64,000 nucleotides of DNA from Nelumbo lutea (GCA_022828595.1 JAKGHH010000004.1:85030270-85094269), one strand, 5' to 3'. Shown: positions 57,401-62,439, counted from the stretch's first letter. Made by a program: numbers and translations. The notes: generated by a model not told the origin, from the sequence alone.

Positions 57401-57817
57401 GAGGTGGTTTATGCTGATACACTGAGTGACATACAGTGGATGAAAGCTGTTGAAAATGGAGACGACTTGTCCAAGCTCATGACCAGCAGGAGAGTGCATC
57501 TTCCTCCTGATGCCAATGAGTCAACCAGTGATCATGTCGGGGTAGAGCAAAAGTTATCAGAGCCAAGAAATGGTGAATCTATGACCAGTGAGGGAGCAAG
57601 CGAAAATTTCATGAGCCGGACCCCGAAGAGGCTCAAATCTGGACCTGTACAGTGTAACAAGCCTGAATATGATGGCATTGGGGACTATGGTTGGAGTGGG
57701 GACATCTTTACATGGAAGACCCACAAGAGGAAGAGATCAAGCCATGGTGTTCCAGGTTCCTCATCATCTGATGCAAAAGGACAGAATTCTAATGGCAGAG
57801 GAAATGGATGGGTTTGA
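320..57817 (+). CDS. CHR12: SWI2/SNF2 chromatin-remodelling ATPase, CHR12/CHR23 (MINUSCULE) type; 5' end outside window
   Basis: Nuclear Snf2-family ATPase that moves nucleosomes using ATP; Arabidopsis relatives CHR12 and CHR23 act in growth and meristem control (family knowledge). Eleven exons join in phase to 1040 codons and a TGA at 57815-57817, with no stop or frameshift. In order: conserved N-terminal segment; HSA-like basic helix (KRRKQRND, then [16 protein letters not shown]); acidic linker; Snf2_N with Walker A (DEMGLGKT), DEGH box and [10 protein letters not shown]; Helicase C with [23 protein letters not shown] and [11 protein letters not shown]; SnAC-like region ([24 protein letters not shown]). 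No bromodomain, which fits CHR12/23 rather than BRM or SYD. About 100 N-terminal residues are missing upstream, inferred from the usual length of about 1100. Four introns exceed 12 kb. Splice sites were set by frame, AG/GT signals and recalled similarity to CHR12, not by transcripts. Confidence 0.95.
477..1219 (+). other. CHR12-like intron (743 bp)
   Basis: GT-AG intron, AT-rich with poly-A and poly-T runs. No repeat or RNA gene recognised. Confidence 0.8.
1220..1284 (+). CDS. CHR12: CHR12-like exon b (65-bp micro-exon)
   Basis: Small exon between AAAACAG and GTAACT. It completes the split codon of exon a and adds 21 codons ([10 protein letters not shown], then a stretch ending LLELYGLK) that match the order of the family before LADLQ. 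It was found only by phase and similarity; it has no ORF signal of its own. Confidence 0.85.
1285..1762 (+). other. CHR12-like intron (478 bp)
   Basis: GT-AG intron with a pyrimidine-rich end. Nothing else recognised. Confidence 0.8.
1763..1957 (+). CDS. CHR12: CHR12-like exon c
   Basis: Phase 0 at both ends: acceptor TACCAG at 1757-1762, donor GTGATT at 1958. It encodes [12 protein letters not shown], then [10 protein letters not shown] and a charged end (RLRKKREAE). This is the conserved block preceding the basic HSA-like helix of CHR12/CHR23 proteins. Confidence 0.93.
1958..2376 (+). other. CHR12-like intron (419 bp)
   Basis: GT-AG intron (GTGATT donor, TTATAG acceptor). Nothing else recognised. 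Confidence 0.8.
2377..2526 (+). CDS. CHR12: CHR12-like exon d, with GC splice donor
   Basis: Acceptor TTATAG, then 50 codons ([12 protein letters not shown] to [11 protein letters not shown]). The exon must stop after CAG at 2524-2526, because the next coding block (AWHGRQRQR) starts at 14969 in phase 0. The donor is therefore GCATGT, a non-canonical GC site. The nearby GT at 2531 cannot give the required frame with any AG at the far end. Confidence 0.88.
2918..3010 (+). repeat. possible truncated LINE 3' tail
   Basis: A C/T-rich stretch, then TTCTTAATACAAGTTTC and TTTATTGATAAAAAAAAGG. This resembles the 3' ends of plant L1 elements, short U-rich text followed by an A run. No coding remnant and no clear target duplication, so it may be ordinary intron. 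Confidence 0.3.
3197..5427 (+). pseudogene. LINE-1 ORF1 remnant (gag-like, RNA-binding)
   Basis: Broken ORF1 in several frames. Recognisable pieces are a basic N-terminal region (about 3240-3400), a stretch around 4091 reading [20 protein letters not shown] (the DUF4283-like block of plant LINE ORF1), and a long hydrophilic Ser/Glu/Lys-rich C-terminal region open from 4756 to 5427. No zinc knuckle can be read clearly. Assignment rests on position before the endonuclease and on the GLPFHLW motif. Confidence 0.6.
3202..9984 (+). mobile_element. LINE-1: near-full-length L1-type non-LTR retrotransposon
   Basis: A 20-bp direct repeat (AAAAGAGGGTGTTTATTGTT) flanks it exactly, at 3182-3201 and 9985-10004. 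Target-primed insertion leaves this signature. Order: degenerate ORF1, endonuclease, reverse transcriptase, zinc-finger (zf-RVT) region, RNase H, short 3' UTR and an A-rich end. About 6.8 kb is full length for plant L1s. Frameshifts, stops and a deletion in the zf-RVT region make it inactive. Confidence 0.9.
5840..9866 (+). pseudogene. LINE-1 ORF2 remnant: endonuclease, reverse transcriptase, RNase H
   Basis: APE-type endonuclease starts [13 protein letters not shown] at 5840, shifts frame near 5885-5900, then continues ([26 protein letters not shown]) to a stop at 6588-6590. The reverse transcriptase is open 6680-8248: [22 protein letters not shown] and the catalytic FVDD (in [11 protein letters not shown]). 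LDLEKPYD has Pro where LINEs usually have Ala. A degraded stretch and deletion follow near 9050. The C-terminal RNase H ([30 protein letters not shown]) ends at 9864-9866. It copied LINE RNA at nicked DNA when active. Confidence 0.9.
10346..12420 (-). pseudogene. Copia-1 pol remnant (integrase C-terminus, RT, RNase H)
   Basis: Read leftward: integrase C-terminal [15 protein letters not shown] (12208-11906), RT N-terminus ([31 protein letters not shown]; 11606-11214), RT core [11 protein letters not shown] (11128-10928) and RNase H ([24 protein letters not shown]; 10717-10346). Stops and frame changes separate the pieces. The integrase catalytic core is missing: sequence passes almost directly from the pre-integrase LSLSSLTK block near 12400 to the C-terminal part, indicating an internal deletion. 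Confidence 0.85.
12500..13647 (-). pseudogene. Copia-1 gag remnant
   Basis: From the right: a gag N-terminal block ([12 protein letters not shown] around 13500), gag core fragments ([22 protein letters not shown] at 13350-13270) and a zinc-knuckle remnant near 12740-12800 ([13 protein letters not shown] with one cysteine lost). Many stops. A 37-bp tandem duplication at 13204-13277 adds a frameshift. Confidence 0.75.
13204..13277. repeat. 37-bp tandem duplication in Copia-1 gag
   Basis: Units 13204-13240 and 13241-13277 differ at one base. A length not divisible by three destroys the gag frame. Confidence 0.9.
13640..13759 (-). repeat. hAT-like transposon end with two palindromic 35-bp units
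   Basis: The right end GTTGACATCCCTA is the inverse of TAGGGATGTCAAC, close to the TIR of the hAT MITE at 37253 (TAGGGTTGTCAAC). Upstream are two identical 35-bp units (13676-13710, 13711-13745). Each contains an imperfect palindrome with GGTTCAGT and ACTGAACC arms. The left end is not identifiable. Confidence 0.5.
13768..14968 (+). other. intron remainder with GACTAGTTG-rich segments and a possible inverted LINE tail
   Basis: Two stretches (about 13770-13840 and 14288-14410) are rich in the word GACTAGTTG and its complement, probably an old DNA transposon with no ends I can define. At 14505-14590 a T run followed by a sequence whose complement reads like a LINE 3' end suggests an inverted LINE tail. 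Sequence from about 14600 to the acceptor is not recognised. Confidence 0.4.
14969..15373 (+). CDS. CHR12: CHR12-like exon e: HSA-like helix end and acidic linker
   Basis: Acceptor TTAGCAG, donor GTAAGA; 135 codons in phase 0. It encodes [37 protein letters not shown] and [16 protein letters not shown], then a Ser/Asp/Glu-rich linker ([15 protein letters not shown]) and [10 protein letters not shown]. In remodellers this region binds actin-related proteins and couples to the ATPase (family knowledge). Confidence 0.95.
16301..16621 (+). repeat. Copia-A 5' LTR
   Basis: 321 bp, preceded by GATGG and followed directly by the primer-binding site. It contains 13- and about 29-bp segments that are missing from the 3' copy. 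Confidence 0.9.
16950..17466. repeat. AT-rich hAT-like element in the Copia-A leader
   Basis: A roughly 200-bp core of almost pure A/T (17090-17290) lies between arms built from inverted GGTTCGGTT and AACCGAACCGG words. The right end CTCACCCCTAG inverts to CTAGGGGTGAG, a hAT-type terminus. No matching left end, so it is partial. Retroelement leaders normally lack such a block. Confidence 0.5.
17521..20297 (+). pseudogene. Copia-A gag, protease and integrase remnant
   Basis: Gag begins near 17521 and is broken by stops within the first 250 bp. Zinc knuckle [14 protein letters not shown] at about 18240, with an 18-bp repeat just downstream (18258 and 18322). The protease site reads [10 protein letters not shown] near 18580, so the catalytic DSG is DFG. 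Then [15 protein letters not shown] (18750), pre-integrase [10 protein letters not shown] and integrase core HTDVWGPYH and [17 protein letters not shown] (19164). Translation stops abruptly where Copia-B enters. Confidence 0.88.
20298..20678 (+). repeat. Copia-B 5' LTR
   Basis: 381 bp. It contains a plausible TATA box (CCTATAAATG near 20510) and ends in CTTCTACT before the primer-binding site. The 5' dinucleotide is TA, probably a mutated TG. Confidence 0.85.
21270..21395 (+). repeat. short-word repeat in the Copia-B leader
   Basis: Several irregular copies of TTTCAGATCAGATT, interspersed with GTGTTGG, lie between the primer-binding site and gag. Probably slippage; no function evident. Confidence 0.7.
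21474..25456 (+). pseudogene. Copia-B gag-pol remnant
   Basis: Gag starts at 21474 ([14 protein letters not shown]), shifts frame near 21700 and continues to the zinc knuckle [14 protein letters not shown] (22240). Protease [12 protein letters not shown] at 22557 keeps the catalytic DSG. Integrase: HTDVWGPYH (23125), a D...E core, and [14 protein letters not shown] after a stop. RT is mostly open from 24488 ([35 protein letters not shown]) with [15 protein letters not shown]. RNase H begins ([16 protein letters not shown]) and is cut off. It would have made a single polyprotein for virus-like particles. Confidence 0.9.
25613..27135 (+). pseudogene. Copia-A reverse transcriptase and RNase H remnant
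   Basis: Continuation of Copia-A pol after Copia-B. A stop replaces the Trp of the usual PEW(K/R)DAM near 25660. [49 protein letters not shown] (25674-26015), then [17 protein letters not shown] (26162-26566). RNase H is degraded, with fragments such as [13 protein letters not shown] near 26815. Several stops. Confidence 0.88.
27161..27452 (+). repeat. Copia-A 3' LTR
   Basis: 292 bp, preceded by the polypurine tract and followed by the second GATGG. It ends in the same TTTACTTCT as the 5' LTR. Confidence 0.9.
28070..29787 (-). mobile_element. Copia-F: inverted 5' fragment of a Ty1/copia element
   Basis: Read leftward: 5' LTR at 29543 to about 29787 (start TGTAGATACT), primer-binding site complement GCTCTGATACCA at 29531-29542, degraded gag region, pre-integrase and integrase N-terminus (28908-28726; [20 protein letters not shown]) and integrase core (28668-28162; [29 protein letters not shown]). 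RT, RNase H and the 3' LTR are absent, so the left end is truncated near 28070. The LTR ends about 30 nt before the next exon. Confidence 0.82.
28162..28908 (-). pseudogene. Copia-F integrase remnant
   Basis: Two open pieces cover the HHCC side and the D,D-35-E core. HSDVWTS supplies the first Asp, SDSGGEYTN the second and GVAERKN the Glu. About 60 bp between them is out of frame. The sequence is clearly different from the Copia-A/B/C type. Confidence 0.85.
29817..30076 (+). CDS. CHR12: CHR12-like exon f: Snf2 motif I (Walker A) and Ia
   Basis: Acceptor CTGTACAG, donor GTATGT; ends two bases into a codon. It encodes [33 protein letters not shown] and [12 protein letters not shown]. The lysine of GLGKT is the nucleotide-binding residue. 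The acceptor sits about 30 nt from the end of an inserted copia LTR (see Copia-F). Confidence 0.96.
30192..30410 (+). CDS. CHR12: CHR12-like exon g: motif II (DEGH)
   Basis: A short 115-bp intron precedes it. Completes an AG|T codon, then encodes [19 protein letters not shown] and [11 protein letters not shown], the Walker B / DEGH motif, and ends at TLVSG with two bases of a codon before GTATGC. The split glycine codon is finished 12.9 kb downstream. Confidence 0.96.
32913..34423. mobile_element. 1.5-kb Harbinger-like non-autonomous DNA element
   Basis: Ends GGCTGCGTTTATTTTGC and, inverted, GGCTCTGTTTGGTTTG: imperfect TIRs of the PIF/Harbinger type. AAA flanks both sides, compatible with a 3-bp target duplication. 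It interrupts the LINE-3 coding sequence at one point. Inside are two diverged direct copies of about 104 bp (from 33244 and 33348) and, at about 33985-34230, a zf-RVT-like LINE piece ([14 protein letters not shown]). No transposase found. Confidence 0.6.
34841..35140. mobile_element. solo LTR in LINE-3
   Basis: 300 bp with TGTTGA at the left and TCAACA at the right, no internal region, sitting inside LINE-3 zf-RVT coding sequence that continues on both sides. The flanking bases (GAAAAC and GAAGGC) are only a weak match for a 5-bp duplication. Orientation not determined. Confidence 0.6.
35041..35291. repeat. 132-bp tandem duplication across the solo-LTR/LINE junction
   Basis: Unit 1 is 35041-35172 and unit 2 starts at 35173 with AGGACCCAACAAGAG against AGGACCTAATAAGAG. 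Both units contain the LTR end and the start of LINE coding sequence, so the duplication followed the LTR insertion. Confidence 0.85.
35770..36340 (+). mobile_element. LINE-4: 3' fragment of a LINE
   Basis: On the + strand about 35780-35960 translates to a zf-RVT region with the spacing seen in plant LINEs: [27 protein letters not shown]. The frame degrades after that. At 36290-36340 a typical LINE end (TTGATAAGATTATGC, then AAAAATAAATAAATAAAT) closes it. The pyrimidine-rich stretch 35480-35580 just before is unexplained. Confidence 0.65.
36756..37158. mobile_element. Harbinger-like MITE (403 bp)
   Basis: TAA target duplication at 36753-36755 and 37159-37161, with short TIRs (GGCCGCATT; GGGGGCATT inverted). 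The interior has repeated ACTTACCCGGG-like words. A perfect hairpin is at 37088-37121. No coding capacity. Confidence 0.5.
37088..37121. repeat. 13-bp perfect inverted repeat, 8-nt loop
   Basis: TTGGTCAATGGGA, loop ACCCAAAA, TCCCATTGACCAA. It lies inside the Harbinger-like MITE, so it probably belongs to that element rather than to a regulator or terminator. Confidence 0.9.
37253..37677. mobile_element. hAT-type MITE (425 bp)
   Basis: 8-bp target duplication ATTATATT at 37245-37252 and 37678-37685. TIRs TAGGGTTGTCAACGGGT and, inverted, TAGGGCTGGCAACAGGT. Arms rich in GGGTC/GACCC words surround an A/T core (37405-37515). No transposase. Confidence 0.88.
37770..42745 (+). mobile_element. Copia-C: Ty1/copia element without a 5' LTR
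   Basis: The 3' LTR starts at 42440 (TGTAGAGAAG, the same start as Copia-A) right after a degenerate polypurine tract (CAAGGGGAA, 42431-42439). It runs to about 42740; its end is uncertain for lack of a second copy. The leader and gag start near 37770-38086, but no left LTR or primer-binding site was found. The coding sequence is of the Copia-A/B family. Confidence 0.8.
38086..42421 (+). pseudogene. Copia-C gag-pol remnant
   Basis: Gag opens at 38086 and stops after 55 codons, with further gag out of frame to 38626. Long open piece 38626-39516: [11 protein letters not shown], zinc knuckle [14 protein letters not shown] and protease [10 protein letters not shown], where DSG is DFG. Integrase: HSDVCGPYH (Trp lost), [13 protein letters not shown] and [11 protein letters not shown] 40989-41903: [58 protein letters not shown] block. 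RNase H fragments ([13 protein letters not shown]) to about 42400. Confidence 0.88.
43341..43548 (+). CDS. CHR12: CHR12-like exon h: motif III
   Basis: Acceptor TTTGTGCAG, donor GTGAGT. It encodes [16 protein letters not shown] and [13 protein letters not shown], then [12 protein letters not shown] and IIRRLHQ. It is intact although Copia-C ends about 600 bp upstream. Confidence 0.96.
43629..43782 (+). CDS. CHR12: CHR12-like exon i: end of first RecA lobe
   Basis: Follows an 80-bp intron. It encodes [35 protein letters not shown] and VGLDTG; ends one base into the glycine codon before GTGAGT. The second half of that codon is at 56312, across a 12.5-kb intron. Confidence 0.95.
44118..44984 (-). 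pseudogene. LINE-5 zf-RVT and RNase H (288-codon open piece)
   Basis: Residues about 1-40 hold the zf-RVT cysteines and histidine ([19 protein letters not shown]). A linker ([17 protein letters not shown]) follows, and RNase H fills the last about 135 residues: [36 protein letters not shown] and [12 protein letters not shown]. The four acidic catalytic positions are present, but the first motif reads DRSS instead of DGSS. It is open to a natural stop at 44118-44120. Confidence 0.85.
45042..45329 (-). pseudogene. LINE-5 reverse transcriptase core fragment
   Basis: Contains [21 protein letters not shown] and the catalytic [16 protein letters not shown], very similar to LINE-1. It then jumps within a few codons to [11 protein letters not shown] from the region before zf-RVT, which shows the internal deletion. 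Confidence 0.85.
45429..45725 (+). repeat. Copia-D 5' LTR
   Basis: Begins TGTTAGAATG, ends AGATTACA, followed at once by the primer-binding site. Confidence 0.95.
45621..45628 (+). promoter_or_regulatory. putative TATA box in the Copia-D 5' LTR
   Basis: TATAAATA about 100 bp before the LTR end, overlapping AATAAA. The same motif is at 51082-51089 in the 3' LTR. The position is usual for a copia promoter; both lie in sense with the host gene. Inferred only from motif and position. Confidence 0.55.
46508..50876 (+). pseudogene. Copia-D gag-pol, inactivated by four nonsense codons and one frameshift
   Basis: Gag from 46508 ([13 protein letters not shown]) to a frameshift with small deletion near 46930. 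From there to TAG at 50874-50876 a single frame holds zinc knuckle [14 protein letters not shown], protease [12 protein letters not shown], integrase ([21 protein letters not shown]), RT ([44 protein letters not shown]) and RNase H ([30 protein letters not shown]). Stops: TGA 48231, TGA 48555, TAG 49392, TAG 50688. Comparison with the other copia elements points to Trp, Arg, Trp and Gln codons, each hit by a single C-to-T or G-to-A change. The protease keeps its active site. Confidence 0.93.
50889..51186 (+). repeat. Copia-D 3' LTR
   Basis: Begins TGTTAGAATG after AGGGGGAG and ends AGATTACA before CAATC. One base longer than the 5' LTR. Confidence 0.95.
51192..52331 (-). pseudogene. LINE-5 endonuclease end and RT N-terminal part
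   Basis: Three open pieces. 52331-52050 gives the end of the endonuclease ([11 protein letters not shown]) and linker. 52156-51920 gives the [19 protein letters not shown] helix seen in LINE-1 ORF2. 51856-51548 gives [20 protein letters not shown] and the start of the RT ([13 protein letters not shown]). Further RT blocks to 51192 are broken by stops. Confidence 0.82.
52406..52457. repeat. 14-bp perfect inverted repeat
   Basis: CTCACAATGTTTGT at 52406-52419 and its complement at 52444-52457, 24 nt apart, just outside the 5' end of LINE-5. Origin unknown. Confidence 0.8.
53973..54036 (+). other. G-rich purine tract
   Basis: About 64 bases with at least eight runs of three or more G separated by one to six A/T/G bases, almost free of C. 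It has the form of a G-quadruplex or triplex former and would lie in the nascent transcript of the CHR12-like gene. Confidence 0.75.
56312..56914 (+). CDS. CHR12: CHR12-like exon j: Helicase C domain
   Basis: The largest core exon, from an ATATGCAG acceptor to GTATGA. It encodes the second RecA lobe: [90 protein letters not shown] and the arginine-finger region. It ends in FNTTST. Confidence 0.97.
57111..57817 (+). CDS. CHR12: CHR12-like terminal exon k: SnAC-like region and C-terminus
   Basis: Acceptor TTTGTGCAG; 707 bp ending in TGA at 57815-57817. It encodes [31 protein letters not shown] and [20 protein letters not shown] (Snf2 ATP-coupling region), then a basic, Ser-rich, probably disordered tail ([15 protein letters not shown]). 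No bromodomain or AT-hook domain follows. Confidence 0.95.
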
Positions 57818-58070
57818 TTGACACTAATCAAAGCTAACACCAAATCACGAAGGGATTTATATGTACTGTAGCTGAGCCTTGTCATTGTAACCTTGGTTTC
57901 TGGAATTCTTCTTCAGGGTAGTGATTTTCACACCATTCCTCGTACTCCAGTTGAAAGAGCTTATTTCTGGCTGCTGGTGGCTCGTGCCCCTATTCCAATT
58001 CATTTATGGTAATTTTTAGTTGTAACATCTCATGATGCAAATAATAGATCTTTTTTTCTTTCAAAAAATA
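57818..58070 (+). other. probable 3' UTR of the CHR12-like gene
   Basis: Follows the TGA. AT-rich with AATAAT at about 58038 and a T-rich stretch after it, suitable for plant polyadenylation. The exact end cannot be read from the sequence. Confidence 0.4.
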
Positions 58071-58689
58071 GTTACATGATTTACCAAAAGGAGGAAAGAT
58101 TCAGGGGCTATCTATCATTTTCCTGTTTGAATATGAAGATTTCCATTTTAGATTGAGTGATTGCTTTCGGAGAAGTTTTGGGATATGAATGTGATAAAAT
58201 CATCATAAATGGATAAGAGCATGTTCGGAATAGATGTGCCAAATTAGAGAATTGAGGCTGAACTTGCTCCAAAACAAGCGAGGCCAGTGTTTCACGTCTG
58301 TAGCTTGGCTGCTGGAGGGTGAGAAGGTATCCCCTATGTGATCTATTGTTCTTGATGGTATATCTGAGTCGGGTGATATCTTCCAAAGGACATGGTTGTC
58401 CCTTCATAAATATTAAACAGTTAATCAATAAAAGGTCAAAATGAAATGTACACTGACTGAGATCGGGTGTAGTGTGTAACATGATTCAAAGTATGGGAAA
58501 TGTCAAGTGTATTGGAAAGACAATTTTAAGAGACTCATTAGGATATGTCTTAGATATGTATGTGTAATGAAGAAAAATTAAGATATGCATGAAACATTAT
58601 AAATACTTTAATAAATTATAAAAATATATCAGTAACACTAGATACAAGGCCTAAATAAAGTATATATACATTAAATTAATATATTTTAA

Positions 58690-58772
58690 TGGGTTTATGA
58701 AAAATACATCATAGTCAATTATAATTTTTGTGGGTTTTATGAAAAATACATCATAGTTAATTATAATTTTTG
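58690..58772. repeat. 41/42-bp tandem duplication
   Basis: Units 58690-58730 and 58731-58772, both starting TGGGTTT and ending ATAATTTTTG, differ by one inserted T and one C/T change. Confidence 0.9.
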
Positions 58773-59895
58773 TTAAAAGACCTTATACTTGACTATAATT
58801 TATAAATTATAATTCTTAAGTTTTAAGGGATGGGATAAGCCCAACTATCCTATCCAACCATAAGGCACACATTGGCATAACTTCAAAGTGAAAATATAAT
58901 TAATAATTATTATCTATTTTTAATTTCAAATATTACAAAAAAATCAAATTTAAATAAAGATTGTACAATATATTCAAAAAAATTATTAAAGAAGAAACTT
59001 CAATTGCATTGTGGATATGAAAAATCATCCAATGATCTACAATATATTTAATTCTTATGATTAGATCATAAAAGTACAATTAATATTTTTTGTTCTAAAA
59101 AATATAAAGAAATAAATAATTAATTATTGAAGAAACTTTAATTTCTCTATGGATACGATAGATCATTCATAGATCTACAACATACATAATCTTTATGAGC
59201 ATATAGTCTTTAGAGGTAGATAAAAATATACATTTTCAATTTTTTTTGTTATTTTATATTTTTCCCAAATTTCTTCATAAAATTCATACATATGCAAATC
59301 AACATAGATTTAAACATTTTCAAGCATTCAAGAAAAAACAAGAAATCACTAAGATATTATGAGAAAATTTGAAAAAAAAAACTTACCTATTTTTGCAATA
59401 TTTTTTCAAAACTCAAAAAATCTTCAAAAACTTTGATGATTCATGCTTATTTCTTATATTTTTTATAAATATATAACACTCTAAAAATGAAGTTTGGAAT
59501 TTTGGAGTCATTTGGAGGTGAAAGAAGACTTATTTTGAGGGAAAGAAGCTTTTATCCCCTTCATTTTTTTCATTTGTTACCTATATCATATCGACCTATA
59601 CATTCATTACACCACTAATACGCCCAACGCATGGCCGATATGGATGCAATACAATGAGGAAAAATGGTACCACTTATTTCTCATTGTATCTCACTCAATC
59701 CTTCAAAGATATCATGCAATAGGCCCTGTATCAAGCATATCATGTCAAAATTTTAAATCGTGTTGTGTACAACATTATATCCAAGTCTGTTAGATTTCCA
59801 ATATATGTTGATGGTTTGCTACAAGGAGGTTTGTTGGTCATTTTCATCAATGCTCTCATGAGGTTTACTTGGAAACATTGTTTTCCACTTGTTCA

Positions 59896-60330
59896 TAGGG
59901 TTGTAAACAAATCAAATTTGAATCAAATCAGTCGATATCTAAATTTGAATCCGATTAGAAAATTTGATATCTGAATTTGATTTGATATACAACGGATATT
60001 GAAAATTAATATTCGAATCTGATTAAATATTCAAATATTTGACTCGATTCAAATTCAAATTCGAATTCGACCATTTAGTTATTTTAGGTAATTAATAAAT
60101 ATATAAATAAATATTTTATTTATATAAAGTATATAAATAGATAAATTATTCATATAATTTATATAAGACATTTAAATATTTTATACATTATATATAAGAA
60201 TTAAATAATTGGTTGAATTCATATATTTATCAAATCAAATCATGTCATATCCAATTCGATTGATTAGATATTCGAATTATTCAAATTCGATTCGATTATA
60301 TCGAATCTTGAATTAGAGATCAGATTTATA
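59896..60330. repeat. partial hAT-like non-autonomous element
   Basis: Starts TAGGGTTGTAAACAAATC, close to the hAT TIR at 37253. Arms consist of ATTCGAATTTGA-like words around an A/T core (60080-60200). The opposite TIR is not found, so the right edge is approximate. Confidence 0.45.
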
Positions 60331-60617
60331 TGATTTTGGTAGGTTGAGTTGGAGAAAGGAATGTTGTCATCGTATCTACTTAGATCTTGTTTGTCATAGT
60401 CTAGTCCAGTCCTTTTTTATCATTGTTACTAAGGTTGCATTTATTTCTAGGGCAAAAACAAATATATACCATTCAAAAACTTCTCTTGACAGCTTCATGA
60501 ATACAAACTAGTTTAATTCTGTGTTCCAACCAAAAGGTTTTTTGTTGCACAGATTCCAAGACTGAAATCCACCTTTTTTTACATTTAATTAACTATGAGT
60601 GCAAAGTTTGTATCTAA

Positions 60618-60878
60618 GTCTGTGTTTGGTTGCAATGTAAATAAATTTGCACTCATGCAAAACTATGATAGTCAAATGATTTGAGAAAATTCTGATATGT
60701 TTTTGTTTTAAATTTTAGTTTGTTTTGTTTGATTGCAGTATAAATGAAGTAAATCAATATCTGAACCAAAATAAAGTAAAACCAAAAACAAAATTAAACA
60801 AGAATTTACATTTTTTTCATTGTACTCCCATGCATTTGTACTAGTGCAAATAAAATTGCACTACAACCAAACACAGCC
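60618..60878. mobile_element. Harbinger-type MITE (261 bp)
   Basis: TAA at 60615-60617 and 60879-60881. TIRs TGTGTTTGGTTGCAATG and, inverted, TGTGTTTGGTTGTAGTG, followed by related TTTGCA blocks. Shares its right TAA with the next MITE. Confidence 0.75.
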
Positions 60879-60881
60879 TAA

Positions 60882-60990
60882 GGCTCAGTTTGGAAGGAGT
60901 ACAAATACAAATATGTAGAGTGCAAAACCTTAAATTTTGTATGTATTTACACCCTATATATTTGTATTTGTATTCTTTCCGAACTGAGCT
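60882..60990. mobile_element. Tourist-like MITE copy 1
   Basis: 109 bp, TAA on both sides (60879-60881, 60991-60993). Ends GGCTCAGTTTGGAAGGAGTA and the inverse with two changes; nearly the whole element is one inverted repeat. Confidence 0.85.
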
Positions 60991-61382
60991 TAAAAAATTG
61001 ATACAAACTTTGTATCAATTGTGAATACAAACATGTCTTAGAAATTGTGATAGTTGTCATTATCAGTACATGGATATATGCTTACCAAATGCTTGTGAAA
61101 CTGACCCAGAATACATTTATGTATTGAGCTAGCATTTGCATCACAAATACAAATATGTAGAGGGAAGGGAAACAGTCATTTGAGGGGAGGGGTGTTGGAC
61201 CAATTACCTGGGTTCCAGATGCCATAGTATTACTCTGAAAGATGAAATTCTAATGATAACCAACTATTTCGTTTTCTAAAAACTTCAATGTTGTAAAATT
61301 GAGTAACTGGATGAAGAGAATAGCTTTGCACATTTAAAATCTTTGGGGTGAGACCGTGAGAGCATTTAGATATTTGTAGTAA

Positions 61383-61502
61383 GGGCTCAGTTTGGAAGAA
61401 GTACAAATACAAATATGTAGAGTGCAAAACTATGTATTTTTATATTATTTTGTATGTATTCGTATTGTACATATTTGTATTTGTATTCCTTCTAAACTGA
61501 CC
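61383..61502. mobile_element. Tourist-like MITE copy 2
   Basis: About 120 bp, flanked by TAA (61380-61382, 61503-61505). Same family as copies 1 and 3: GGCTCAGTTTGGAAG, TATGTAGAGTGCAAAAC and an inverted end with more mutations. Confidence 0.82.
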
Positions 61503-61903
61503 TAAGACAAATTTACTTGAATTACTACACCTATTTCATTTTGGTAACAGTTTCTGTTTTAAATTTAAAATTTACTTTTCTATTAGAATAATATTAGTGT
61601 CAAAAAAATTAATATCTTTAATTATTCTATACTTTTTAACATTTTCCAAGTGTGTCCTAATAGTTCACACTTCACATAAATGTGTCTTATATGTATATAC
61701 CTCATTTATAAACATCTAAGACTTGAATTTAGCGCTATTGAATCATTAGGATTTATTGAGGTTTCACTAGCAAAGTGCATACCCATGTGTATCCTAATTT
61801 TTCGACTGTACGCATGGCTGTTCAAAGGTATCATACATCTTTTAAGTTTGACTTTCCTATATTCTTTGTCTTTTGATGCTTTGAACTTTGATTTTAACAC
61901 TAA

Positions 61904-62022
61904 GGCTCAGTTTGGAAGGAGTATAAACACAAATTTGTAGAGTGCAAAACCTTGTATTTTATATTATTTTGTATGTATTTGCACAGTACATATTTGTATT
62001 TGTACTCCTTCCAAACTGAGCC
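61904..62022. mobile_element. Tourist-like MITE copy 3
   Basis: 119 bp with perfect TAA duplication (61901-61903, 62023-62025) and perfectly matched ends GGCTCAGTTTGGAAGGAGTA / TACTCCTTCCAAACTGAGCC. The best preserved of the three. Confidence 0.9.
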
Positions 62023-62142
62023 TAAAGTACTAAAAATGAAGTCTTTATTGTTATTATTATTACTTTTAATTTAATTCAAAGTGCATAAAATCATCACATG
62101 ACCAATGTATTTTCACAGATTTGAGAAAGTGGTAAAAACTGA

Positions 62143-62436
62143 GGCCCTGTTTGGCTCGTGGGAATGGAATTGGAATCGGAATGGGCTATTCCGATTCCAA
62201 CTGTTTGGTTGGATGGAATCAAAATCCCATTCCCACTCCTGTTAATGGCATTCCCCCATTTGAGGGAATGGCCGTTTCTTGACCCTCCCTTACCCTTAGG
62301 AATGAAATCCCATTCATGCTGATTCCAATTCCCATTCCCATTCTTATCTGAACCAAACAGATTTTGAGAATAGACCATTCTGATTCTGATTCCAAAGGAT
62401 TTTGATTCCAATTCCAACAATTAACCAAATGAACCC
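62143..62436. mobile_element. MITE (294 bp) with GGAATTGGAATC-rich arms
   Basis: Ends GGCCCTGTTTGG and, inverted, GGGTTCATTTGG; TGA on both sides (62140-62142, 62437-62439), a variant of the Harbinger TWA target. The interior is long inverted stretches of GGAATTGGAATC words. Confidence 0.7.
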
Positions 62437-62439
62437 TGA

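Larger units (their letters stand above)
58070..60614. other. AT-rich intergenic sequence
   Basis: No gene seen; the small ORFs lack codon bias or family features. Contains a 41/42-bp tandem duplication (58690-58772, two differences) and a partial hAT-like element from 59896. Confidence 0.6.

Noticed and set aside
58108..58482. Minus-strand ORF of 124 codons downstream of the remodeller
   Set aside because: No recognisable domain, AT-rich flanks, no start context; probably chance.
60882..62022. Regularly spaced repeats as a CRISPR-like array
   Set aside because: Only three copies, each palindromic with TAA target duplications, in a plant genome; they are MITEs.
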